A stretch of 5,416 bases of DNA from Bacteroidota bacterium (GTDB taxonomy: Bacteria > Bacteroidota > Bacteroidia > Chitinophagales > Chitinophagaceae), in contig JAEWIW010000305.1 in assembly GCA_023386855.1 (NCBI GenBank), positions 1 to 5,416 of the forward strand, given 5' to 3'. Each line of letters starts with the position of its first letter. Within the stretch, counting starts at the first letter, position 1. Below the pieces are notes generated by a model, which saw only the letters and a program-made list of their open reading frames with translations, did no database searches and had not been told where the DNA came from. Positions 1-5,064 of this stretch are shown piece by piece. Position numbers and translations under genes: made by a program.

Positions 1-464
1 CTGATATGGTGAACGATAAACTGGCCAGTATTGGTGAGAAGATCGGTATCACAAAATTCGAACGCGTAGACGCTCCTTTTGTTTCCGCTTATATTCATGG
101 CGCTTATCGCCTTGGTGTATTGGTAGCAATGAACCAGGATGCTCCTGATGCAGGAAAGGATATTGCCATGCAGATCGCGGCAATGAATCCTGTAGCTGTT
201 GATCCTGCAAGTGTTCCAGCCAATACAGTGGAAAGAGAACGTGCAATCGTTACCGAGCAGATCCAGGCTGATCCTAAAATGGCAGGTAAACCTGCTGAGA
301 TGATCGCCAAGATCGCTGAAGGTAAACTGAATGCCTTCTTTAAAGAGCAGACTCTTCTTGCACAGGCTTTTGTAAAAGACAATGGCAAGAGTGTAGCCGA
401 TTACCTGAAATCAGTGAATAATGACCTGCAGGTTATTGAATTCAAGCGCATCGCTCTTGGTTAA
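1..464 (+). CDS. tsf: Elongation factor Ts (EF-Ts), C-terminal part
   Basis: EF-Ts is the cytoplasmic guanine-nucleotide exchange factor that recycles EF-Tu from GDP to GTP during translation. The gene is cut by the left edge; the frame is open from base 3, and roughly the first 120-130 residues of a normal-length bacterial EF-Ts are missing. The ATG at base 6 is therefore an internal Met, not the start. Recognisable family segments are YIHGAYRLGVLV (dimerisation-domain core), DIAMQIAAMNPVAV, the GKPAEMIAKIAEGKLNAFFKEQ helix and LLAQAFVKD near the C terminus. The stop TAA is at 462-464 and a strong terminator follows 35 bases later, so tsf ends its transcription unit here. The partner rpsB would be expected upstream, outside the window. 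Identity is secure from several conserved blocks. Confidence 0.97.
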   Translation, partial: DMVNDKLASIGEKIGITKFERVDAPFVSAYIHGAYRLGVLVAMNQDAPDAGKDIAMQIAAMNPVAVDPASVPANTVERERAIVTEQIQADPKMAGKPAEMIAKIAEGKLNAFFKEQTLLAQAFVKDNGKSVADYLKSVNNDLQVIEFKRIALG

Positions 465-498
465 TGACAACCTTCAGTTATACTGAAAATATCATAGA

Positions 499-526
499 GA
501 AAGGGAACCAATCGGTTCCCTTTTTT
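499..526 (+). terminator. Intrinsic terminator of tsf
   Basis: A 9-bp perfect stem AAGGGAACC (501-509) / GGTTCCCTT (514-522), with a 4-base loop AATC, runs directly into six T (521-526). It begins 35 bases after the tsf stop codon, as a rho-independent terminator should. Read on the - strand the same stem is followed by a T-rich CTTTCTCT tract, so it may also stop some transcription from the convergent operon that ends at 665. Confidence 0.92.
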
Positions 527-593
527 GTACCCTTTAAGGAAGGGCAACCTTTCGCTTCTTTATTGTATTTGTTGATTATAATTCCATTTATTC

Positions 594-607
594 ATGGGAT
601 ATCCCAT
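594..607. repeat. 14-bp perfect palindrome between convergent genes
   Basis: ATGGGATATCCCAT is a perfect 14-bp palindrome in the gap between the tsf terminator and the 3' end of the TlpA-like gene. As a hairpin it would have a 5-bp stem and a 4-base loop; on the + strand four T lie at its right edge (607-610), too weak to call a terminator. It could equally be a binding site or chance. The rest of 527-664 is T/A-rich and shows no gene or clear signal. Confidence 0.35.
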
Positions 608-664
608 TTTAATCCAGTTCTCCCTCCCTTCATCTCCTGTTATTAATATGCCTGATTTCTTTTC

Positions 665-1816
665 TTAAAGATTATGTTCCAGGAAGCTTCTTAATTCCAT
701 TTCGTTATTGGTTTGAAAAAGGACCTGTTGTGCCGCATCTACAACAAGGTATTGAGGAAAGGCATAGAGCTTAAGTGCTGATGCCATCATCTTTCCTCCC
801 GGATCGATCAATTGGAGCCAGCTGGTGCTATCTTTTTTCACTGCTGCCCTCCATGCGCTTTCTTCCTCATCTACGCTTATGCCAACCAATAATCCTTTCT
901 TTTTTACCAGCTGTTGCTTGATTTCCTTAAGATAGCCTGTATTTGCTTTGCGGCAGGGCCTGCACCATGATGCCCAGAAGTTAATCACCATTATTCCAGC
1001 ATCAAGATTTTCTAATCTTACTTCCTTATAACCCATATCCTTAAGCGCTATCTTCGGTAACTTCATTCCAAGTCGATGGGCCATAACCTCCCCTGTCCTT
1101 TCCCTTATTTTTTTGGTTATACTGAATTGATCCATATCCTCCCTCTCAGCATGCTGTAAACAAAGCGCCGCATCGTATCTTCCAAAATTCGCCATGAAAT
1201 GATAATATAATCCCATTACAAGCAATGCGGGTTCATCTTCCCTGGCAAGAAAATATTCAAGGTTTTTCCGGTAAACGCCCGTTTGTTCCTCCCAGGCTTT
1301 CATCATTCTCCGGTTTATGGCCGTTAAAGAATCAGCCGATTGTTTTCTCTCAGCAATGGTAGCCAGTACCAATTGGTAAAAGGGGCGCTTGTATTCTTTA
1401 AGTTCGCCCAGGGCTTTAGTCCATTTATTTCCCTCTACTTGTGCACTATAGAATAATGAATCAGCATATGCATTAATCTTATAATGGACATTATCCTGGA
1501 GCAGCAGGTAAATAAAATTATCAGCATATCCTTCCACTATAGAATATTCATTGCCTCCGGCGGGAGGAAGCAGCAACCGGTATAGAACACTGCTATCGTT
1601 CACCGGCTGCTCCCATGTAAAGCTTCCGTCCTGGTTAAGTTGAATGGTATCTATGGTTCTGAAATTTTTATTGAAATCATCCATTACCCCAAGGTATAAC
1701 CGTTTCTCCCACCCATTATTCCACAGGATTTTTCCGCTGATCCCGGCCTGCCCATTCAATTGTCCATTCAACAAGACCAAGAGCAGCACTGCTGGTATTA
1801 TCCTGGAATATTTCAT
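665..1816 (-). CDS. Exported TlpA-like thiol-disulfide oxidoreductase (thioredoxin fold)
   Basis: The protein has 383 residues. Residues 1-24 look like a Sec signal peptide (basic MKYSR, hydrophobic IIPAVLLLVLL, likely cut after NGQA); there is no lipobox Cys, so a soluble or loosely attached periplasmic protein is expected. Residues about 25-130 are beta-rich, with a DTIQLNQDGSF stretch typical of DUF4369-like domains that precede thioredoxin domains in Bacteroidota. Residues 131-245 form a charged, mostly helical linker. Residues about 250-383 are a TlpA/AhpC-TSA type thioredoxin domain: INFWASWCRPCR carries the redox pair C285 and C288, and the cis-Pro site is FP at 353-354. Such proteins reduce or exchange disulfides in the envelope, for example in cytochrome c maturation; the actual substrate is unknown. 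The gene starts 12 bases after the Cys-rich lipoprotein gene, on the same strand, so the two are probably one transcript. Confidence 0.9.
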   Translation of the reverse strand: MKYSRIIPAVLLLVLLNGQLNGQAGISGKILWNNGWEKRLYLGVMDDFNKNFRTIDTIQLNQDGSFTWEQPVNDSSVLYRLLLPPAGGNEYSIVEGYADNFIYLLLQDNVHYKINAYADSLFYSAQVEGNKWTKALGELKEYKRPFYQLVLATIAERKQSADSLTAINRRMMKAWEEQTGVYRKNLEYFLAREDEPALLVMGLYYHFMANFGRYDAALCLQHAEREDMDQFSITKKIRERTGEVMAHRLGMKLPKIALKDMGYKEVRLENLDAGIMVINFWASWCRPCRKANTGYLKEIKQQLVKKKGLLVGISVDEEESAWRAAVKKDSTSWLQLIDPGGKMMASALKLYAFPQYLVVDAAQQVLFQTNNEMELRSFLEHNL

Positions 1817-1828
1817 GTTGATTGGCTG

Positions 1829-2425
1829 TTATTTTTTTGACTTAAGATATGTTGATATAATATTCCTGCTACCCGGATCCAGCGATTCCACGAATGCCGT
1901 ATAAGAACGCATGAAGGCATTATATTTTACCGATCCAACCTGGATCCTGGCTTCATTATCCTTTATGTTCCTTCCTTCCGGGTTGCTGGTCAATACACCA
2001 TATTGGGCTTTCAGTTCCTTTACCCCTATTCCTTTTGACCCGAGGTATTCAAAAAAGGTTTTTATACGATGATCCTTCAGGTGAATAATATGCTCCTTTA
2101 CTGCCGCATTTACCTGGGGCGTTGATTTATTAAGGCTTTCTGTTTTACAGCTTGAAAAGCCCAGGTAACAGCCACAGCCTGCTTCATGCGTACTGGGATT
2201 GAAGCAGATGCAGCATTCACTGAACCAGCAATTTGCAGAACAGGTGGCCTGCCCGATGGCACAGCCGCAGGTCACACTTTTGACATCCATCACTCCACGA
2301 CGTTCTATTGGTACCTTGTCATCCACCATCGAATCACCCGTTATGACCGGTTTTTCCGACTTGGTACAATTGTTCACCAGCATGGATGTTACCATCAATG
2401 CGCATACAACGATCAACCCTCTCAT
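1829..2425 (-). CDS. Putative Cys-rich lipoprotein of unknown function
   Basis: I do not recognise this 198-residue protein. The N terminus (MRGLIVVCALMVTSMLVNNC) reads as a signal peptide ending in a loose lipobox with C20 as the lipidated residue; LVNNC is not canonical, but Bacteroidota lipoboxes vary. The striking part is residues 53-93, with ten Cys in 41 residues (53, 55, 62, 66, 71, 72, 74, 84, 86, 93). Two copies of a CGCxxGxxxC motif, CGCAIGQATC (53-62) and CGCYLGFSSC (84-93), flank a central CWFSECCIC block. Residues 100-198 are Cys-free, charged and probably helical (EHIIHLKDHRIKTFFEYLG; YNAFMRSYTAFVESL). The Cys cluster could be a disulfide-knotted or a metal-binding module. It is the first gene of an operon with the TlpA-like gene, which suggests that protein acts on these cysteines (inference). 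Its function is unknown. Confidence 0.85.
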   Translation of the reverse strand: MRGLIVVCALMVTSMLVNNCTKSEKPVITGDSMVDDKVPIERRGVMDVKSVTCGCAIGQATCSANCWFSECCICFNPSTHEAGCGCYLGFSSCKTESLNKSTPQVNAAVKEHIIHLKDHRIKTFFEYLGSKGIGVKELKAQYGVLTSNPEGRNIKDNEARIQVGSVKYNAFMRSYTAFVESLDPGSRNIISTYLKSKK

Positions 2426-2480
2426 ATCTTTAGTTTTAAAGATTTCCGCCTACACTTTTCACCGGTTTTCGGCATGCCCG

Positions 2481-2492
2481 CTCATCGATGAG
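2481..2492. repeat. 12-bp palindrome in the divergent promoter region
   Basis: CTCATCGATGAG is a perfect 12-bp palindrome between the divergent lipoprotein gene (start 2425) and pyrH (start 2681), centred about 61 bases upstream of the lipoprotein start codon. A second short palindrome, GGCATGCC, lies at 2471-2478. The position would suit an operator, but no regulator gene is in the window and chance is possible. Elsewhere in 2426-2680 only the pyrH promoter below stands out. Confidence 0.25.
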
Positions 2493-2612
2493 GCAATAAA
2501 ATTAAACAGCCTGTTGAGTATGGAAATGAGAAAAACACTACCGGAGCATGGGAAAAAAACGTCTTGGAAAATCCATTAAGACAGATTAAAAAGTCGGCCG
2601 GTTCAAACTTTA

Positions 2613-2645
2613 TTGATGCTATATTGAAGGCAGGGTCTAATTTTG
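2613..2645 (+). promoter_or_regulatory. Probable promoter of pyrH-pdxH
   Basis: TAATTTTG at 2638-2645 matches the Bacteroidota -7 consensus TAnnTTTG exactly. A TTG at 2613-2615 lies 22 bases upstream and could serve as the -33 element, though that spacing is a little long. Transcription would begin near 2652, leaving a leader of about 30 bases before the pyrH ATG. The leader has no clear Shine-Dalgarno sequence, which is normal in this phylum. Confidence 0.6.
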
Positions 2646-2680
2646 CTTCCGTTTATATAACATTGCATAAAGTTTAGTGC

Positions 2681-3394
2681 ATGCTACCAAAATACAAGCG
2701 TATTCTTCTGAAGCTTTCCGGTGAGTCATTGATGGGTGATAAAAGTTATGGATTGGATCCTGCCATTCTTGAACAATACAGCAGGGAAATTGAATCCATT
2801 ACATCGCTTGGTGTTGAAGTGGCTGTCGTGATCGGTGGGGGTAATATTTACAGGGGACTTAATGAAAGAGAAACAGGCATCGAGCGTGCGCATGGTGATT
2901 ATATGGGTATGCTGGCAACGGTGATCAATGGTATGGCTCTCCAGGCGATGCTCGAAAAGATCGGTGTATATACCAGGTTACAGAGTGCTATCAAGATGGA
3001 GCAGATCGCTGAGCCCTATATCAGGCGCCGTGCTATCAGGCACCTTGAGAAAGGCCGCGTTGTGATCTTTGGTGCCGGTACGGGCAACCCTTATTTTACA
3101 ACGGATACTGCAGGCTCCTTAAGGGCCATCGAGATCCAGGCCGATGTTATTCTTAAAGGAACCCGTGTAGATGGTGTTTATTCCGCCGACCCTGAAAAAG
3201 ATCCAACCGCAACCAAGTTCGAGCATATAACTTTCAACGAATGCATTAGCCGCAACCTGAGAGTAATGGATATGACCGCATTCACCTTATGCATGGAAAA
3301 TAACCTTCCCATTATCGTATTCGATATGAATACACTGGGCAACCTTCGCAGGGTGGTATTGGGAGAACAGGTTGGAACCTTTGTAGGCAACTAG
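2681..3394 (+). CDS. pyrH: UMP kinase (uridylate kinase)
   Basis: Bacterial UMP kinase phosphorylates UMP to UDP with ATP, in the cytoplasm, as a hexamer of the amino-acid-kinase fold; it feeds all pyrimidine nucleotide synthesis. The 237-residue length is normal. Visible motifs in order are KLSGESLMG (11-19, phosphate binding), [11 protein letters not shown] (49-59), [16 protein letters not shown] (72-87, UMP-binding region), [12 protein letters not shown] (133-144) and [13 protein letters not shown] (159-171, nucleotide binding). The start is fixed because an in-frame TAG lies two codons upstream of the ATG. pdxH follows after 18 bases. In many bacteria pyrH sits next to tsf and frr; here two opposite-strand genes separate it from tsf, and pdxH takes the downstream place. 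Pyrimidine or GTP control of the enzyme is known for the family but cannot be read from this sequence. Confidence 0.98.
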   Translation: MLPKYKRILLKLSGESLMGDKSYGLDPAILEQYSREIESITSLGVEVAVVIGGGNIYRGLNERETGIERAHGDYMGMLATVINGMALQAMLEKIGVYTRLQSAIKMEQIAEPYIRRRAIRHLEKGRVVIFGAGTGNPYFTTDTAGSLRAIEIQADVILKGTRVDGVYSADPEKDPTATKFEHITFNECISRNLRVMDMTAFTLCMENNLPIIVFDMNTLGNLRRVVLGEQVGTFVGN

Positions 3395-3412
3395 GAATCA
3401 AAACATGTTACT

Positions 3413-4057
3413 ATGGCTCATTCAATAGCCGATATCCGCCAGGATTATATCCAGGCTTCCCTTTCAGAGCATGAAGTGGAACAGCACGCCCTGAAACAAT
3501 TTTCTAAATGGTGGGATGAAGCCATGAAGAGTGAAATCTCGGAAGTAAATGCCATGACCGTTGCCACTGCATCCTGTGATGGTGTTCCTTCGGCACGAAT
3601 TATCCTTTTGAAAGGATTTGATGAAAATGGATTTGTATTCTTCACCAACTACAACAGCTATAAAGGAAAAGACCTGGAGGAAAATCCGAGGGCTGCACTG
3701 GTGTTCTTCTGGAAAGAACTGGAAAGGCAGGTCAGGATCACTGGTGTAGTGGAAAAATTAAGTGATGCCGCATCGGATGAATATTATAATAGTCGTCCCG
3801 TAGGCAGCAGGCTTGGAGCCATTGCTTCACCACAAAGTACTGTGATCGAAAACCGGGAATGGCTTGAGAACAGGGTAAAACAGGTTCAGCAGGAATACCA
3901 GGATAAAACACCTCAAAGGCCTGGAAACTGGGGAGGATATATGGTGAAACCCATCACCATCGAATTCTGGCAGGGTCGCCAAAGCCGCCTGCACGACAGG
4001 ATCCAGTACACACTGGAAGAAAATGGGCATTGGAGAATTGAACGCCTCGCTCCTTAA
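3413..4057 (+). CDS. pdxH: Pyridoxamine/pyridoxine 5'-phosphate oxidase
   Basis: This FMN-dependent enzyme oxidises pyridoxamine or pyridoxine 5'-phosphate to pyridoxal 5'-phosphate with O2, the last step of de novo and salvage vitamin B6 synthesis. The protein has 214 residues, close to the E. coli enzyme. Motifs: ARIILLKGFD (61-70) and FFTNYNSYKGKDL (76-88) for FMN binding, WKELERQVRITG (100-111), RPVGSRLGAIASPQS (128-142), NWGGY (172-176), and the C-terminal EFWQGRQSRLHDR (184-196) followed by WRIERLAP. Two positions differ from the form I know best: Ile137 where GAWAS-type Trp is common, and Gln190 where GRPSRLHDR has Pro; the substrate-contacting Arg and His remain. It lies 18 bases after pyrH, so they are probably co-transcribed. 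MAHSIADIR is a normal N terminus for the family. Confidence 0.97.
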   Translation: MAHSIADIRQDYIQASLSEHEVEQHALKQFSKWWDEAMKSEISEVNAMTVATASCDGVPSARIILLKGFDENGFVFFTNYNSYKGKDLEENPRAALVFFWKELERQVRITGVVEKLSDAASDEYYNSRPVGSRLGAIASPQSTVIENREWLENRVKQVQQEYQDKTPQRPGNWGGYMVKPITIEFWQGRQSRLHDRIQYTLEENGHWRIERLAP

Positions 4058-4106
4058 AACAGTTTGAAAAAAAGTTGAAGTTAAGGCTACATTAAGCCAG
4101 GATAAA

Positions 4107-4161
4107 GCATTTTGCAGAAAGCAGATGTTGGAAAAGTCCATCATACTGCTTTCTGTTATGC
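4107..4161. terminator. Long stem-loop between convergent pdxH and bTHX genes
   Basis: A perfect 10-bp inverted repeat, CAGAAAGCAG (4115-4124) and CTGCTTTCTG (4146-4155), encloses further nested pairing: ATG/CAT (4125-4127 with 4142-4144) and TGGA/TCCA (4129-4132 with 4137-4140) around a 4-base loop. Outside it, GCAT (4107-4110) can pair with ATGC (4158-4161). It lies between the stop codons of two convergent genes (4057 and 4166), where a bidirectional terminator is expected. Neither side has a real T tract, so it may instead be a processing or end-protecting hairpin, or part of a dispersed repeat. Confidence 0.45.
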
Positions 4162-4165
4162 TGTG

Positions 4166-4267
4166 TTATTTGGCAGCTGCTTCTTTCTTTCTTCTTGCAA
4201 GCCTGCTCTTACCAAATGAACCTTTGAATCTTTTTCCTTTCTTGGTTTTTTTATCACCTCTTCCCAT
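4166..4267 (-). CDS. 30S ribosomal protein bTHX
   Basis: This is a 33-residue, very basic protein (15 Lys/Arg) beginning MGRGDKKTKKGKRFKGSFGK and ending RRKKEAAAK. It matches the small-subunit THX family, first seen in the Thermus 30S structure and annotated across Bacteroidota as 30S ribosomal protein THX. The hallmark is the MGxGDKKTKxGKRxxGSxGK pattern; the peptide lies in a cavity between 16S rRNA helices at the top of the 30S head and stabilises them. The start is the ATG at 4267, preceded by an A-rich leader (ACTAAAAAAATGCATC on the coding strand) without a Shine-Dalgarno sequence; the ATG seven bases upstream is out of frame and soon meets TGA. It lies downstream of HU on the same strand, but the HU terminator intervenes, so it probably has its own promoter. 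Confidence 0.9.
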   Translation of the reverse strand: MGRGDKKTKKGKRFKGSFGKSRLARRKKEAAAK

Positions 4268-4353
4268 GATGCATTTTTTTAGTTGTGAATCGAATTAATA
4301 CGAACGGCAAATTTGATGAATTTTTCCCATCCGGCCATTGATTCGGCCAAAAT

Positions 4354-4398
4354 TTACCTAACCGTTAAAGGTGCATTACCTAACCGATTACCGGTGCA
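4354..4398. repeat. Tandem imperfect 22/23-bp repeat, two copies
   Basis: Two adjacent copies share TTACCTAACCG at the left and GGTGCA at the right: copy 1 is 4354-4375 and copy 2 is 4376-4398, differing by a one-base insertion and an AA/CC change in the middle. The 22-base shift breaks any reading frame, so the repeat is not a coding one. It lies in the 237-base gap between the HU terminator and bTHX, about 90-130 bases upstream of the bTHX start codon, where paired regulator sites or a small duplication are possible. The remainder of that gap (4268-4353, 4399-4455) shows nothing firm; CAAATTTG at 4308-4315 is one base off a -7 box. Confidence 0.6.
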
Positions 4399-4455
4399 GA
4401 AACATTATATACCAGCACAAAGAATTAGCGGTAACTCCTGTTCAATTGCAGGAAT

Positions 4456-4486
4456 AAAAAAAAAGTCCTGCCGGGGCAGGACTTTT
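4456..4486 (-). terminator. Intrinsic terminator of the HU gene
   Basis: On the - strand, AAAAGTCCTGCC and GGCAGGACTTTT pair perfectly over 12 bp (4475-4486 with 4461-4472), in practice 11 bp with a 4-base loop, and the stem runs into nine T (complement of the A run at 4456-4464). It starts 18 bases after the HU stop codon and is the strongest terminator in the window. Confidence 0.95.
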
Positions 4487-4504
4487 AATGCATTTAAATC
4501 AGAA

Positions 4505-4774
4505 CTACATTTTAGCCTGAAGCTCTTTACCAGCTTTGAAACGTGCCACTTTTTTAGCTTTGATCTTGATCACTGCACCAGTTTGAGGGTTACGGCCATT
4601 GCGCGCAGCTCTTTTGGAAACAGAGAAAGTTCCGAAACCAACCAGGGTAACTTTACCACCACCTTTCAATGTTTTGGTTACAGCCTCGATAAAAGAATCA
4701 AGAGCAGCATTAGACTGGGTTTTGGTAATGCCTGCATCTTCTGCAATTTTGGAGATCAATTCAGCTTTGTTCAT
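4505..4774 (-). CDS. HU family DNA-binding protein
   Basis: HU is a small dimeric histone-like protein that bends and compacts DNA and aids replication, recombination and repair. The protein has 89 residues, the usual HU length. It opens MNKAELISKIAEDAGITKTQ, has the helical dimer part to about residue 40 (ending in TLKGGGKV), and carries the HU/IHF signature GFGTFSVSKRAARNGRNPQTG at 46-66, with the RNPQTG tip of the DNA-binding arm (Pro63 intercalates in this family). The C terminus VARFKAGKELQAKM is typical. The ATG at 4774 is chosen over one 30 bases upstream (which would add MLQLNLKYYT) because MNKAEL is the family N terminus and the upstream codon would lie almost on the predicted transcription start. 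It has its own promoter and terminator and is therefore likely a single-gene transcript. Confidence 0.97.
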   Translation of the reverse strand: MNKAELISKIAEDAGITKTQSNAALDSFIEAVTKTLKGGGKVTLVGFGTFSVSKRAARNGRNPQTGAVIKIKAKKVARFKAGKELQAKM

Positions 4775-4801
4775 AGTGTAATATTTTAAATTAAGCTGCA
4801 A

Positions 4802-4831
4802 CAAATTTAGATGCTTTTTTGAACCAACAAA
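4802..4831 (-). promoter_or_regulatory. Probable promoter of the HU gene
   Basis: Read on the - strand, TTTG (complement of 4828-4831) is followed after 18 bases by TAAATTTG (complement of 4802-4809), an exact match to the Bacteroidota -7 box TAnnTTTG with a plausible -33 element. Transcription would begin near 4795, giving a leader of about 20 bases before the ATG at 4774. The leader is A/T-rich with no Shine-Dalgarno sequence. Confidence 0.7.
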
Positions 4832-4848
4832 ATATTTGCACCAAAATT

Positions 4849-5055
4849 TTAACCAGGCAACGATCGCTTCAAATCCGCTACAGTCAAGGTTTTGACAAGA
4901 TTAAAATAAACCGGCGGCTCTTTCGTTGTTTGTTGTTGCTTTCTGAAACCCTTGCCCACACTGCATTTCAGCGTCTCATTGCTGAAACTCTTGCCTGAAC
5001 TGCATTTCAATGGGCCCTGGTATTCTTTTCCTGAGGTAAATTTTAATCGTGGAGT
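4849..5055 (-). CDS. Small repeat-bearing reading frame without ATG (gene or remnant)
   Basis: Reading the - strand, a frame opens after TAA at 5058-5056 and stays open for 68 codons to TAA at 4851-4849. It contains three tandem units: LKFTSGKEYQGP (5046-5011), LKCSSGKSFSNET (5010-4972) and LKCSVGKGFRKQQ (4971-4933). The tail reads VYFNLVKTLTVADLKRSLPG. Many differences between units are synonymous (TTA/TTG/CTG for Leu, GGA/GGC for Gly, AAA/AAG for Lys), which suggests the frame has been translated. There is no in-frame ATG; TTG at 5010 (53 residues) or GTG at 4959 are the only common alternative starts, yet unit 1 lies upstream of both. It is in the same frame as the DUF4286 gene, behind two stop codons (TAA TGT GGA TAA). 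It may be a third operon gene, a decayed C-terminal remnant, or a dispersed DNA repeat that happens to be open. The function is unknown. Confidence 0.4.
   Translation of the reverse strand, partial: TPRLKFTSGKEYQGPLKCSSGKSFSNETLKCSVGKGFRKQQQTTKEPPVYFNLVKTLTVADLKRSLPG
4933..5046 (-). repeat. Three tandem 36-39-bp units
   Basis: The last two units are 39 bases long. A 28-base core occurs at 4943-4970 and again at 4982-5009 with four mismatches, all in positions 8 and 15-17 of the core. A third, older unit (5011-5046) is clear mainly at protein level. Each core is bounded by CTGAAA and TTTCA(G) in inverted orientation, and TTTCAGC (4966-4972) can pair with GCTGAAA (4981-4987) across an 8-base loop. 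Confidence 0.75.
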
Positions 5056-5064
5056 TTATCCACA

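Noticed and set aside
464..646. 60-codon + strand frame starting at the end of tsf
   Set aside because: It runs through the tsf terminator stem and T tract, has a low-complexity hydrophobic tail, and no family resemblance.
2186..2579. Two overlapping + strand frames over the start of the lipoprotein gene
   Set aside because: They are antisense to the signal peptide and Cys-rich region; their order comes from the real gene's codons and they have no upstream signals.
2520..2579. 19-codon + strand peptide (MEMRKTLPEHGKK...) upstream of pyrH as a leader peptide
   Set aside because: It lies upstream of the predicted pyrH transcription start, has no promoter or attenuator-like structure, and is short enough to be chance.
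4308..4315. CAAATTTG as the bTHX -7 box
   Set aside because: It has one mismatch to TAnnTTTG at an important position and no TTG about 19 bases upstream; self-complementary AT-rich 8-mers are common by chance.
4313..4789. 158-codon + strand frame across HU
   Set aside because: It is antisense to the clear HU gene and passes through the HU terminator; it resembles no known protein.
4775..4804. Ten-residue N-terminal extension of HU (MLQLNLKYYT)
   Set aside because: HU proteins start at MNKAEL, and the upstream ATG would lie almost at the predicted transcription start.
4883..4896. GTCAA-GGTT-TTGAC inverted repeat upstream of HU as an operator
   Set aside because: It falls inside the 3' part of the repeat-bearing reading frame, has only 5-bp arms and is about 110 bases from the HU start.
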